DNA from: Paenibacillus wynnii
GTDB taxonomy: Bacteria; Bacillota; Bacilli; Paenibacillales; Paenibacillaceae
Length of the DNA: 64,000 bases
NCBI RefSeq assembly: GCF_000757885.1
Contig: NZ_JQCR01000003.1
Coordinates: forward strand, 372,001-436,000
Direction of reading: 5' to 3'
The notes below the pieces were generated by a model. The model was not told the DNA's origin and searched no databases. It was given only the letters and a program-made list of their open reading frames with translations. The translations under genes were made by a program, and so were the position numbers. Numbering within the stretch: the stretch's first letter is position 1; each line of letters opens with the position of its first letter. Of the stretch, positions 49,197 to 58,363 are shown piece by piece.

Positions 49197-50192
49197 TTAG
49201 GACAAACGGACAAGCACTCTGCCGCGGATGGCCCCTTTTAATATATCTTCCAGTGCCAATGGCAATTCATCCAGGGTGACTTCCCGGTAGACGAGAGTAT
49301 CAAGCTGCGCAGGCTTTAGATCACTTGCCATCCGCTGCCATACCTTAAGCCGTTTCTCTGTACTGCAGGATACGGAATCAATACCAAGTAAGTTAACACC
49401 GCGAAGGATAAACGGCAACACGGATGTCGGGACTGCGGTTCCACCGGTTAGGCCGCTGGCGGCAACGGATCCGTTATAGGAAATTTTGCTCAATATTGCT
49501 GCAAGTGAGCTTCCCCCAACCGAATCTACAGCAGCTTGCCATAACTGTTTATCAAGAGGTTTAACGGAGGTACCTGTAACATCTTCGCGGGAGATGACTT
49601 CCTCTGCCCCAAGAGTTTTCAGATATTCTTCTTCGTCAGTCTTACCCGTACTTGCAACTACGTGGAAGCCCTTTTTGCTAAGCATAGCAATCGCAGCGCC
49701 ACCGACACCGCCTGTAGCCCCGGTCACTAATATCTTACCGTTATCAGGCCCAATACCGTGTTCTTCCAAAGCCTGTATGGACAATGCGGCGGTGAAGCCG
49801 GCTGTACCATAAATCATAGCTTCTCTTAATGTAATTCCCTCCGGCAAAGGCATTACCCAATCCGCAGGAATACGTGCATATTCGCTATAGCCTCCAAAGT
49901 GGGAAACACCGATACCATAACCGCTGGCAAACACGGGTTGTCCTTCTTGAAACCTGTCATCTGTAGAAGAGACAACATGTCCGGACAAATCAATACCCGG
50001 GATAAAAGGATAGGTTCTGATAATATTGCCATTCGGAATGCTAGCTAATCCGTCTTTATAATTCACACTGGAATAGGATACTCTGATAACAACCTCTCCA
50101 GCAGGTAATTCCTCCATGGTAACCGGCTTTACAGCGACCGAAAATGAGGTTTCGGATTTCTCTACAACTAATGCTTGGAATGTTTCGGACAT
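49197..50192 (-). CDS. YhdH/YhfP-family quinone (acryloyl-CoA-type) oxidoreductase
   Basis: A 331-residue zinc-independent medium-chain dehydrogenase. The family start is QALVVEKSETSFSVAV, then SSVNYKDGLASI and PFIPGIDLSGHV. The NADPH fold is VTGATGGVGGAAIAML, followed by SVGGSSLAAIL. YhdH members reduce acryloyl-CoA-like or quinone substrates. A monocistronic gene converging on the cupin gene. Confidence 0.92.
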   Translation of the reverse strand: MSETFQALVVEKSETSFSVAVKPVTMEELPAGEVVIRVSYSSVNYKDGLASIPNGNIIRTYPFIPGIDLSGHVVSSTDDRFQEGQPVFASGYGIGVSHFGGYSEYARIPADWVMPLPEGITLREAMIYGTAGFTAALSIQALEEHGIGPDNGKILVTGATGGVGGAAIAMLSKKGFHVVASTGKTDEEEYLKTLGAEEVISREDVTGTSVKPLDKQLWQAAVDSVGGSSLAAILSKISYNGSVAASGLTGGTAVPTSVLPFILRGVNLLGIDSVSCSTEKRLKVWQRMASDLKPAQLDTLVYREVTLDELPLALEDILKGAIRGRVLVRLS

Positions 50193-50301
50193 AGGTGTTA
50201 AGTCTCCTTTTGTGAGTCAATAATATGAAGTAATATATTACTTATTCTGACTGGTAAACTTTTTAATGTCTATGATATAATGTCCATTAATTTAAATCCT
50301 A

Positions 50302-51678
50302 CTATGCAGAGTCTGCATCCAACATTTGTGGAGACAGCAGGGACTTTTGCTGCCATTTACGTCCCTTCCACCGAAAGTAGTGGAACACACCTCGCACCCA
50401 CTCATCGGCGGCGTGGGCGATCCACACTCCTAGCACACCGTAACCCTGATGAATTCCAAGAAAATAGGCTAAAGGTACTTTAATTCCCCACATAAAAATG
50501 ATCGCCATCATTAGAGGAAACTGAACATCACCTGCTGCGCGAAGCGAATTAATAACCACATGATTGAATACCCGTCCTGGCTCCAGAAGGATGCACAGCA
50601 GCAGAATGGATGCGCCAATGGCAATGACATCAGGGTCATCTGTGAAGAAATCGAACACCTGTGTACGGAACATAATGCCAACGACAAGTGTACCTGTAGT
50701 AATTCCCATAGCCCATTTCAGACTGGATAACAGCTGCCGGTAAGCTTTTTCCTTCTGACCTGAACCTATCAGCCGGGCGACAATAATCTCGGTTCCTTCA
50801 CCAATTGCCATTCCAAAAATCATGAAGAAATAAACGATGGTATTACTGTAGACATGAGCAGTCACTGCTGTCAATCCCATAAAGGTTACGAAGCGCGTGA
50901 TCAACATATTACTGATATGGTACGACAGCCATTCTAATCCGGAAGGAATGCCGATTTTCAAGATCGCGGTAAGTTCCTGCCATTTCATTGTAAAGTAATA
51001 ACGGAAATGTATGGGTTCTCCTACACGCTTATACAGCAGAATGAAAATTCCAATACATGCGATAATACGACTGATTATGGTAGAGATTGCTGCCCCCATA
51101 ATGCCGAGCTGCGGGAAGCCTAGCCAGCCAAAGATTAGTAGCGAGTTGCCGATTAGATGAAGAATATTCATACCTATCCCAATAAACATGGTGTCCCGCG
51201 TATATCCGTGTGATCGGATGACCGGCCCAGCAGTTAGCATCAGAGCTTCGAGAAATAACGATCCTCCGACCAGCATCATATAAAGTGCAGCATCATTATG
51301 TACATTCTGAGGAACATCATAGAAGGACAATAACGTGTCTCTGCTTGTAATGAAAATCAGACTGATTAGGAGGCCAAAAATAAGGTTGAAGGTTAAAGCT
51401 GAGGCCGCAGTTTGGCTAACATCCTGAACCCGGCCGGCACCAATGAGCTGGGAAATGACAACCCCAACACCAAGACCGAGTAAATTAAACAGAATAATAG
51501 AAAACTCAATGAGCTGACGGGAAATGCCCACGGCTGATACAACCTCATCTGATATATGACTCAGCATAAAGGTATCCACGGTTCCCATCAGAATGTGAAA
51601 CAGTATTTCGATGAAAATAGGCCAAGTGATGGCGAAAACGGTCATGGTTTTTAGGGTCTTTGTTGTTGATGGAGCCAC
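50302..51678 (-). CDS. MATE-family efflux transporter
   Basis: A 458-residue protein with 12 membrane segments. Typical MATE features: LFHILMGTVDTFMLSHISDEVVSAVG near the start, a repeat half-way (LEWLSYHISNMLITRFVTFMG), and EGTEIIVARLIGSGQKEKAYRQ. Exchanges Na+ or H+ for drugs or organic cations. The ribosome site reads AAGGAGGTATACC (revcomp). Monocistronic. Confidence 0.92.
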   Translation of the reverse strand: MAPSTTKTLKTMTVFAITWPIFIEILFHILMGTVDTFMLSHISDEVVSAVGISRQLIEFSIILFNLLGLGVGVVISQLIGAGRVQDVSQTAASALTFNLIFGLLISLIFITSRDTLLSFYDVPQNVHNDAALYMMLVGGSLFLEALMLTAGPVIRSHGYTRDTMFIGIGMNILHLIGNSLLIFGWLGFPQLGIMGAAISTIISRIIACIGIFILLYKRVGEPIHFRYYFTMKWQELTAILKIGIPSGLEWLSYHISNMLITRFVTFMGLTAVTAHVYSNTIVYFFMIFGMAIGEGTEIIVARLIGSGQKEKAYRQLLSSLKWAMGITTGTLVVGIMFRTQVFDFFTDDPDVIAIGASILLLCILLEPGRVFNHVVINSLRAAGDVQFPLMMAIIFMWGIKVPLAYFLGIHQGYGVLGVWIAHAADEWVRGVFHYFRWKGRKWQQKSLLSPQMLDADSA

Positions 51679-51898
51679 GGAAAGGTATACCTCCTTGAAT
51701 TAATAAATTGCACCTCGCCAATTGTACAGCCCGCAGGCGAAATTGTCTTTACTATTCTGATAAATCTGACCGTGGAGTAGCATTATTTTGACAAAGTAGC
51801 GTATTTACTGTTTGGGTAAAATATACAATTATCTGTAAAAAGCGTGTTATAATACACAGGATGGAGTGAGGCGGAATTGGATTAAAGGAGGGGTTTAT

Positions 51899-52342
51899 TT
51901 GCTTAAAATATGGCGTACCACCATGATGTTCGTTGCTATGATTTTTTTACTTACAGCCTGCAATACTGAAACGATCAAACATCACTACACGTTCGAAGGT
52001 GAGGCAAGCCAATGGTCCGCGAGTTATGTTCAAGACGTGACAGAAAAATACATCAGCAAAAAAGGTAAGCCAACTAAGCATGAAACTCGTGAAAGCTCTG
52101 TTTTTCAGCTGATATACAAAGGGGAACAATCGGACCTGGGTAATATAAAGCTTTTGAAATACAGTTACAAAGGCACAGCAGGTGGAGCAAGCAGATCGCA
52201 AGAAGGACCTGTTTATCTAAAAGATCTAAAGTTTGTAAACGCTGGCAGTGAAGGGTCTTTTGAAAGGGAGGATTCGGTGATCCGGGTTGAAGTAGAATGG
52301 GATGGTCAGAAGGAACAATTTGATCTGAGGGTCCATAAGTAA
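51899..52342 (+). CDS. Lipoprotein of unknown function
   Basis: A 147-residue protein. TTG 51899 is the preferred start because AAAGGAGGGG precedes it by 6 nt. The hydrophobic start ends in the lipobox LTAC (Cys about residue 21). The mature domain is all-beta and charged: HHYTFEGEASQWSASYVQ, SSVFQLIYKGEQSDLG, VIRVEVEWDGQKEQFDLR. No family recognised. It likely sits on the outer face of the membrane. A GNAT gene follows after 22 bp. Confidence 0.7.
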   Translation: MLKIWRTTMMFVAMIFLLTACNTETIKHHYTFEGEASQWSASYVQDVTEKYISKKGKPTKHETRESSVFQLIYKGEQSDLGNIKLLKYSYKGTAGGASRSQEGPVYLKDLKFVNAGSEGSFEREDSVIRVEVEWDGQKEQFDLRVHK

Positions 52343-52364
52343 AAATTATCAAATAGAAGGTAGG

Positions 52365-52817
52365 ATGAACTTAATGGTAACTGTAAAAGAAATGGAGTCA
52401 GAGTCTCTTCCAGCATTGAGTGAATTATATACCGAGCTGATTAACAAATCTACCGACTTCAGCAAGCTGGAGGCTGTGTTCAAGAGTATTAAAGAGGACA
52501 GTCGCTATATATTATTAGGGGCTTTTATCGAAGGGGAGCTTCTGGGTTCCGTAATGGGTATTATTTGCCAGGATCTTGTTGGTGAGTGCAAACCTTTTAT
52601 GGTGATTGAGAACGTGGTAGTCTCTTCTCGTGCACGCCGTCAGGGAGTGGGTCAAAAGCTGATGGCCGCCTTAGAAGTAATCGCACGGGAAAAAGATTGC
52701 TGGTACATCATCCTAGTTTCAGGGGAGCAGCGGAAGGAAGCGCATATTTTTTATGAAGCTTTAGGCTATAGGGAAGAGAAAGTCGAAGGATACCGGAAAC
52801 ATCTGATTTCACATTAA
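52365..52817 (+). CDS. GNAT acetyltransferase
   Basis: A 150-residue acetyltransferase. The GNAT core is seen in LGSVMGIICQDL, VIENVVVSSRARRQGVGQKLMAAL (R-x-x-x-G-x-G acetyl-CoA site), and AHIFYEALGYREE. Substrate unknown. It is close behind the lipoprotein gene on the same strand, possibly one transcript. Confidence 0.88.
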   Translation: MNLMVTVKEMESESLPALSELYTELINKSTDFSKLEAVFKSIKEDSRYILLGAFIEGELLGSVMGIICQDLVGECKPFMVIENVVVSSRARRQGVGQKLMAALEVIAREKDCWYIILVSGEQRKEAHIFYEALGYREEKVEGYRKHLISH

Positions 52818-52856
52818 AATTTGTTTTGTTTAGAGGTAAGAGTCCGGGTAAGAGTC

Positions 52857-52914
52857 CAACCTTCACCGCGTTTTTGCCAAACCGCTTCAGGATTAGTAAT
52901 GCGGTGAAGGTTGC
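52857..52914. terminator. Long inverted repeat between the GNAT and DUF6544-like genes
   Basis: AACCTTCACCGC / GCGGTGAAGGTT separated by about 31 nt, between two convergent genes; no clear T-run. Preceded by two copies of GGTAAGAGTCC. Confidence 0.55.
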
Positions 52915-52921
52915 GTATATC

Positions 52922-53773
52922 CTAGAATCGTTGATTGTATTCAATTCCCTTAATCTCTAACTGAAACCAGTTGAAATCTCCGCTTTTCTCTTTCCAAATA
53001 ACCTCTGACTTTGAAGGAATTCGTATTCCATTAAACTCTTTAAATTCTGTATTAATGCCTCCCCAATCGCTTAACACATATTTTCCGTTTATTTCTTTGT
53101 ACCTTTTGGTGTTGAAACTGATGAGATCGCTCTTCTCATTAAAAGAGAAAACGCCTGATGCGCTTACTCCTTGATAGCTCATTGTTGCCCGTGACGAGTG
53201 TTCATCAATCACTTCCCATTGGATATATGAATGTAAAGCGGCAGTCGGAAACCATGGCATCTCAGCCAAATATCGAACCATTGTGCTAAAGTCCATTTCA
53301 GGCCCCTTCGCTTTAACCACTGAGAATAAAGAAAGCAGCTTAATGTTCATTTTGCCTTTACCTTCCTGATAGTTATCCAATCCGCTCATATGGAGTAGGG
53401 GAGCCATTTTAACATAGGCCTTCCACACGAACCCCGGTTCATCCACTCTAAAATACTGCACCGCCTGAACTGGCATCCAATGCCCGTCTTCTTTTGTGCG
53501 CATTTTCCCTATTTGTTCTAGACGAACATTTATGATCTTTTCTTTCCCGATAATATGGGTGCCTATGAGCCATTTCTGAACGGGAAGCGGTAGGCCTGCC
53601 AAATCTTCTTTGCGAATGATTTCAGTCTTTATGTTGGAGATATTATGTATCAGCTGATTCACTTGCTTCCTAACACTGTTGTTGAACATCAGTACTGCAA
53701 CCCCTACAACCCCTACAATTACGGCAACAAGAATTACGAGAACGATTAACGTATACAATAAGAACATAATCAA
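52922..53773 (-). CDS. DUF6544-like membrane-anchored protein
   Basis: A 283-residue protein. One N-terminal membrane segment (YTLIVLVILVAVIVGVVGVAVL), then LPLPVQKWLIGTHIIG, RLEQIGKMRTKEDGHWMPVQAVQYF, and FKEFNGIRIPSKSEVIWKEKSGDFNWFQLEI at the end. This matches the pattern of the DUF6544 (formerly unnamed) family; function unknown. Transcribed alone. Confidence 0.68.
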   Translation of the reverse strand: MIMFLLYTLIVLVILVAVIVGVVGVAVLMFNNSVRKQVNQLIHNISNIKTEIIRKEDLAGLPLPVQKWLIGTHIIGKEKIINVRLEQIGKMRTKEDGHWMPVQAVQYFRVDEPGFVWKAYVKMAPLLHMSGLDNYQEGKGKMNIKLLSLFSVVKAKGPEMDFSTMVRYLAEMPWFPTAALHSYIQWEVIDEHSSRATMSYQGVSASGVFSFNEKSDLISFNTKRYKEINGKYVLSDWGGINTEFKEFNGIRIPSKSEVIWKEKSGDFNWFQLEIKGIEYNQRF

Positions 53774-54140
53774 TGATCATCCTTTCTTGGATACTTACGG
53801 ATTAGTTACCTATGGGGATCTGTAGACGATGATGGTAAATTATACGGGATATTTTGTGGGATTATATTAGTATTCAAGGCTATAAAGTTACAGTTTTTTG
53901 GAAAGTGGATGTCACCTTGGAATTAAGGGCGGGTTGCTTTCAACAGAAGCTGTTGGAGTGCAAGGTGCCCAAGCTGGCTTACAATAGCCTGTGTACCAAG
54001 CTTTGGAGCCTAGTTAGTCAGGGAACAAAAAGTAGGGTATCCTCTGGTTTGCGAACCAACAAGGAGGAACCCTACTCGATGACCGGTTAACTACCTAGAT
54101 GGGTTGTACGTGAAACCCACGTAGAGCACGGTCAGTGGTG
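53774..54140. other. Non-coding stretch, origin unclear
   Basis: Between the DUF6544-like gene and the transposase fragment. It has runs such as AAACCCACGTAGAGCACGG near 54112 that faintly recall structured RNA of mobile introns, but no conserved group II domain 5 or splice end is found. No convincing gene. Confidence 0.3.
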
Positions 54141-54233
54141 ATGTCGATTAATATCGCCTCGGGTATCAACGAAGACGAACACCGTCAAATCCTCGGCTTC
54201 TATGAGGGCGGCCAAGAGAGTTCAAACGGTTAG
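54141..54233 (+). mobile_element. IS256/mutator-type transposase remnant
   Basis: A 30-codon open stretch reads INEDEHRQILGFYEGGQES, which fits the segment around the second catalytic Asp region of IS256-like transposases (INEDGHREILGFyvg.. type). The rest of the gene and both ends are missing. A degraded insertion. Confidence 0.6.
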
Positions 54234-54305
54234 AGAGATGAGTTTTAAGCTACCTTTGGTGATCTGGAGCTCTCGAAGATTTATAGACTTAAAGAAAAAC
54301 AGGAC

Positions 54306-54480
54306 GAGTAAGGAAGGGGGAATTTGGAACTGTAGGAGCGATAGTGTCCGCCCGAAAAGCTTTCCGTAGGAAGGCTCGCTTCGAAAGCATAAGCTGTATC
54401 GGACTTCAACCGCTAACAGCGGTATAAATCAAGAAATCGGGAGACAACAGCGGCCGAAAGTCCAAAGTTTCACCGTACTT
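54306..54480 (-). repeat. Dispersed inverted-repeat element, copy 1
   Basis: Read on the minus strand this matches copy 2 (61606-61735) over most of its length, sharing GAAACTTTGGACTT, CGCTGTT-TC, GATTTC-TGATT, AGCGGTTGAA-TCCGA and CAGTTCCAAATT. Copy 1 carries an extra stretch of about 35 bp next to the apical stem. Unrelated to IS ends or rRNA. Confidence 0.8.
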
Positions 54481-54556
54481 ACGATCGACAACTGTGGAAT
54501 TTATTCTTTTGTTCAACCTATGTAGACTTCTTGACGTCCTGCCCAGGCCGGAAAGC

Positions 54557-54709
54557 GAAATGAAATGTAAAAGTACAATATAATCAGCCCCCGAGGCTGG
54601 AAAAGACGAAATGAAATGTAAAAGTACAATATAATCAGCCCCCGAGGCTGAAAAGGACGATTTGAAATGTAAAAGTACACTTGAATTATCCCCCGAGTCT
54701 GAAAGCGGC
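54557..54709. repeat. Three tandem 51-bp repeats
   Basis: Units begin at 54557, 54608 and 54659, each starting GAAATGAAATGTAAAAGTAC (third unit GATTTG...). Each has a CAGCC-CCCGA-GGCTG mini-hairpin (the third is weaker). The period of 51 gives 17-residue repeats in a minus-strand frame, which is not considered a gene. Lies 130 bp upstream of the response-regulator start. Confidence 0.9.
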
Positions 54710-54835
54710 GACTCCGGCTCGTTCTTCATTTCATAGTGACCAGAAACTACATTTGACCTTCCTGGCAATAGCAATCTATAATCACCAACATGGGTTATTA
54801 GGCATTAGTATAACATATAGAGGCGGGGATTAACT

Positions 54836-56389
54836 GTGAACCAGTTGTGTAAGGTGCTCATTGTGGATGATGAAATATTGGTTCGCCAGGGTATTAAATA
54901 TGTGTTGGATTGGGAACGGGAAGGGTTTCAGTTGGTTGGAGAAGCATCCAACGGGCAGGAAGCATTGGAGTTGGTCCAAACGCTTAAACCCCATATTGTG
55001 ATTACAGATATTGTGATGCCCGTTATGGACGGCGAGGAATTAACGCGAATCGTAAAACGGGATTATCCGGAGATTGAAGTTATTGTGTTAAGCAGTTTCA
55101 GTGAATTTCACTATGTGCGATCCACTTTCCAAAGCGGTGTAGCTGACTATATATTGAAACCGAAGCTGGAAGCTGGGGGATTGCTCCAAGTGTTAAATAA
55201 AACGAAGGACAAAATTCCTGGCTTAGTTACTGCAGATTCCACGGATAAGGAAACTCTGTCTGTTGATGCTCTTATAAGCAGGATTATTTCCGGCTATGAG
55301 GAAGAACCTGATTCCGATTTACTATCCCAAAAATTCCCCCATGAGCAGTTCTTCTATCTGAGCTGTGATCTAGGACTCCCTAAAATCTCTGATAGACAAA
55401 CACTAGACAAGCTTAAGGGTACGATAATAGCCAGATTAGAGAAACAAGTTCCTAATATTATTCCATATCCTGTTCCAGGGGAGCAGAACACCATCTTATT
55501 CCTGATCAATCTGAAGGAGAAGCAATGGAGTCAAACCGTCCAGGCGATGAGGCTCATGTCAGAAGGGTTGGCTGAGTCGGAGCCAGACCTCCGGTGGGTG
55601 CTTAGCGAACGGTTCTATGAGTGGAGTAAAGCTTCAAATGTATATAACAACAGCTATTTGAAGTTGCTCCAATATCGCTTCTTTCTTCCGGATAAGGTAC
55701 TTTTAATCCATGAGGAACTGCCTAAACCAAAGGCTGAGCCCGACAAGTTCAATTTGTCTCATTTTACAGAGCAAATTAAAAGGCTTCAACTGGAGGAAGC
55801 TTTTACAGATTTAAGACAGCATGTCACTTCATTATCCAATCACTATGAAAGCGATGTCTTTGAATTCAAATCTTTTTTAGGTAATATCATTTTCAATGTC
55901 ACCAACCAATTAGCTCATATCAAAGCACTGGAAGAAGATAAATACGCAATGTTTCGTGCTATTGATGAGGCACCCGATGTGGAGGAGACGATCCTTGTAT
56001 TGGAATCTTTTATAAGCAAAGTTATTCAACATACGTCTAATCCCGGAGGCCCGCAGGCCAGCAATGCGAATATGAACCGGCTGCTTGAGTATATCGAAGA
56101 TCACTATACTGAACCTTTGAGTCTGACGGAACTGGCTAAGCATTTTCACTTCAATCCGTCCTATTTATCGAGTCTCTTTACCTCACATAACAAAGAAGGC
56201 TTTAAGGAGCATTTGAATAAAGTTAGAACGGATAAAGCGGCGAAGCTTCTTAGGGAGGACGGGGCCTCCATTTCGGAGATCAGCAGTATGGTCGGGTACG
56301 GGGATCATAGTTACTTCTGCAAAGTGTTCAAAAAATATACGGGATTATCGCCTAGCCACTATAGAAGGCAATATTACAGTCAGGAGTAG
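54836..56389 (+). CDS. YesN-like response regulator with AraC output domain
   Basis: A 517-residue regulator starting with GTG. Receiver (1-125): VLIVDDEILVRQG, phospho-acceptor Asp in IVITDIVMPVMDG, switch Lys in ADYILKPKLE. A long middle domain follows. The C-terminus is a two-HTH AraC domain (LAKHFHFNPSYLSSLFTSH and ISEISSMVGYGDHSYFCKVFKKYTGLSPSHYRR). The kinase gene follows after 1 bp. In this family the output genes are nearby carbohydrate transporters; the SBP-permease genes downstream are likely targets. Confidence 0.92.
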   Translation: MNQLCKVLIVDDEILVRQGIKYVLDWEREGFQLVGEASNGQEALELVQTLKPHIVITDIVMPVMDGEELTRIVKRDYPEIEVIVLSSFSEFHYVRSTFQSGVADYILKPKLEAGGLLQVLNKTKDKIPGLVTADSTDKETLSVDALISRIISGYEEEPDSDLLSQKFPHEQFFYLSCDLGLPKISDRQTLDKLKGTIIARLEKQVPNIIPYPVPGEQNTILFLINLKEKQWSQTVQAMRLMSEGLAESEPDLRWVLSERFYEWSKASNVYNNSYLKLLQYRFFLPDKVLLIHEELPKPKAEPDKFNLSHFTEQIKRLQLEEAFTDLRQHVTSLSNHYESDVFEFKSFLGNIIFNVTNQLAHIKALEEDKYAMFRAIDEAPDVEETILVLESFISKVIQHTSNPGGPQASNANMNRLLEYIEDHYTEPLSLTELAKHFHFNPSYLSSLFTSHNKEGFKEHLNKVRTDKAAKLLREDGASISEISSMVGYGDHSYFCKVFKKYTGLSPSHYRRQYYSQE

Positions 56390-56390
56390 G

Positions 56391-58169
56391 ATGGCTATGA
56401 GAGCTATTATGGAAAGGTTCAAATTCTACAGTCTTTTTATCAAAATATTTATTGTTATGGTGGTCAGCATTATTGCTGTAGCCATCTCTGCATCGTGGAC
56501 GACCGTCCGCATGTCGGAGAAATTGTTCATGGAGACCTTCAGTATTACGAATTCCAAAGTGATTAATCAAATCAAAGCGAATTTTGAATCCTTTCATTAT
56601 TCGATCGTAACAGCCACCAATAATACACAGCTAAGCGGCACAATTAAAACCTTCTTAACAGAGAAAAACTCCGATTCTCTCAGGATGTTTCGAACCTATT
56701 ACAACATGACCACCCAAATGAAAAGGATTCAGTCCAATGTAGACCCTTATCAGGTTGGGATTAAGATTATGGGGGAAAATGGACGCAGCTACTCCACTAA
56801 CACGAATAATTTACTCTTGACTGATAATGAGTTAAGAAATCACAAACTAACACTAAATACGCATGCCGAACCCAAAAGACTGATGTATCAGTTCTTTAAG
56901 GAAAGCAGTACCGCTACATCGACTAAAGAGGCGGTAATTGTCGCCAGCAAATCTTTAATGGAACGAACCACAGGTGATATTTATGGATCATTGTATTTTA
57001 CGATTCATGAAAAGGCTTTTCAGTCTTTCTACTCAAGTATGGTCAGCGCCGGGAATGATGTGGCTATTTTGAATAAAGAGGGACTAATCGTATCGAGTAA
57101 CCGGAGTGAACTGTTGGGGCAAAAAGCGGATGATTTATTGCATGATGCCAAGGACATTCAAGAACAGGGACTGGATTATAAAAACGTAACTTTCCGTGAC
57201 AAAGATGTTATTGTTTTAGCGGAGTATCTATCCTCGTACGATTTCTATATTGTGAATTTGATTGATAAGAAGACAGCTTTGGGACAAATGGTGGATACCA
57301 AAATGGTGGCATTGATCTGCTCAGCCATTGTTATCGTTGCCCTGATTGTTGTCTTTTTGATTTCTAGAAAGCTTACCCGTTCCCTAACCTTGCTTACCCG
57401 GCAAATGTCCAAAATTACAGAACGTAATTTCCATAATTACATCACCGTAACAGGCAGCTTCGAATTTCAGGAGCTTGGACATGCCTATAACTATATGCTG
57501 GATGAATTAAATGACTATGTGGATAGGCTAGTACAGACACAGAAGGAACAGCGCAACGCCGAACTGGCCGCTCTTCAGCAGCAGATTAACCCTCATTTTT
57601 TGTATAACACACTCACCTCCGTTAAATTTCTTGTGCAGCAGGGCAGTAAGGAGAAGGCGGTCCATACGATTCATGCCTTGATCTCTTTATTACAGAATGC
57701 TCTTAGCAATGTCAGTGAAACGATTACCGTAACGCAAGAACTGGATAATCTGAAATCCTATGTCTTTATCAACCACGTTCGTTATGGGGAGCGGATTAGA
57801 GTTAACTTTTTTATCGCACCTGACACTATAGATTATCATGTACCGAAGCTGATCATTCAGCCTTTTATTGAGAATGCCTTTTTTCATGCCTTTAATAAGA
57901 AAAGCGAGGGCTATATTCATGTGCTTATCTCGCAGGAGTCCGGTTCTCTCTTGTGCGAGGTCGTTGATAACGGAGATGGAATGGAAAGCGGGGGGGCGGA
58001 ATTGTCTCTTTCGAACGAGAGTAAGCGCCAGTTGTTTACGGGAATTGGTATCAAAAATGTTCATGACCGCATTATTTTGTTATATGGCGACGAGTATGGA
58101 GTTACGATCCTGAGCAAAGTGAATGAAGGGACAACCATCAAAATCCGGCTGCCTTTAATAAAAACATAA
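56391..58169 (+). CDS. YesM-like sensor histidine kinase
   Basis: A 592-residue membrane kinase. TM1 about residues 17-36, an extracytoplasmic Cache-like sensor (about 37-305), TM2 about 308-328, then HAMP. The kinase core has NAELAALQQQINPHFLYNTLTSV (phospho-accepting His in NPHFLYN), an N-box in LIIQPFIENAFFHAF and the G-box VVDNGDGME and GTTIKIRLP. These kinases sense sugars or sugar-binding proteins. The start overlaps the end of the regulator gene's region with an AGGAG site. Confidence 0.92.
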   Translation: MAMRAIMERFKFYSLFIKIFIVMVVSIIAVAISASWTTVRMSEKLFMETFSITNSKVINQIKANFESFHYSIVTATNNTQLSGTIKTFLTEKNSDSLRMFRTYYNMTTQMKRIQSNVDPYQVGIKIMGENGRSYSTNTNNLLLTDNELRNHKLTLNTHAEPKRLMYQFFKESSTATSTKEAVIVASKSLMERTTGDIYGSLYFTIHEKAFQSFYSSMVSAGNDVAILNKEGLIVSSNRSELLGQKADDLLHDAKDIQEQGLDYKNVTFRDKDVIVLAEYLSSYDFYIVNLIDKKTALGQMVDTKMVALICSAIVIVALIVVFLISRKLTRSLTLLTRQMSKITERNFHNYITVTGSFEFQELGHAYNYMLDELNDYVDRLVQTQKEQRNAELAALQQQINPHFLYNTLTSVKFLVQQGSKEKAVHTIHALISLLQNALSNVSETITVTQELDNLKSYVFINHVRYGERIRVNFFIAPDTIDYHVPKLIIQPFIENAFFHAFNKKSEGYIHVLISQESGSLLCEVVDNGDGMESGGAELSLSNESKRQLFTGIGIKNVHDRIILLYGDEYGVTILSKVNEGTTIKIRLPLIKT

Positions 58170-58208
58170 AAATACTACTAATTCCAAAAGAAAGAACAAA
58201 TCCAACAT

Positions 58209-58222
58209 GGATAGCGCTTTCA
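58209..58222 (+). promoter_or_regulatory. Weak cre-like site
   Basis: GGATAGCGCTTTCA, two mismatches to TGWAANCGNTNWCA. Shares the core AGCGCTTTCA with a second site downstream. Confidence 0.4.
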
Positions 58223-58303
58223 ATGAGGCGAAATAATGACAAATCATCATAAAGTTATTTCTAACGATCCATTTAGCAGCGATGATAAGATAAATATGTG
58301 ATC

Positions 58304-58317
58304 AGGAAGCGCTTTCA
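58304..58317 (+). promoter_or_regulatory. Catabolite-response (cre-like) site
   Basis: AGGAAGCGCTTTCA fits TGWAANCGNTNWCA with one mismatch; 60 bp before the solute-binding-protein start. Expected target of CcpA, or a LacI-type repressor. Confidence 0.6.
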
Positions 58318-58363
58318 GTTGAAGTGCTAAAGAAAGCAACATACACAAAAGGGGATGAAGACT

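Noticed and set aside
53850..54140. Group II intron RNA remnant
   Set aside because: Some words resemble intron RNA, but no domain 5, conserved 5' end or reverse-transcriptase gene could be found.
54557..54709. Possible CRISPR array
   Set aside because: Repeats are directly abutting 51-bp units without spacers, only three copies, no cas genes in the window.
54406..54774. Minus-strand 122-residue frame with 17-residue repeats
   Set aside because: It spans the tandem repeat and part of the dispersed element, has no ribosome site and no plausible protein character.
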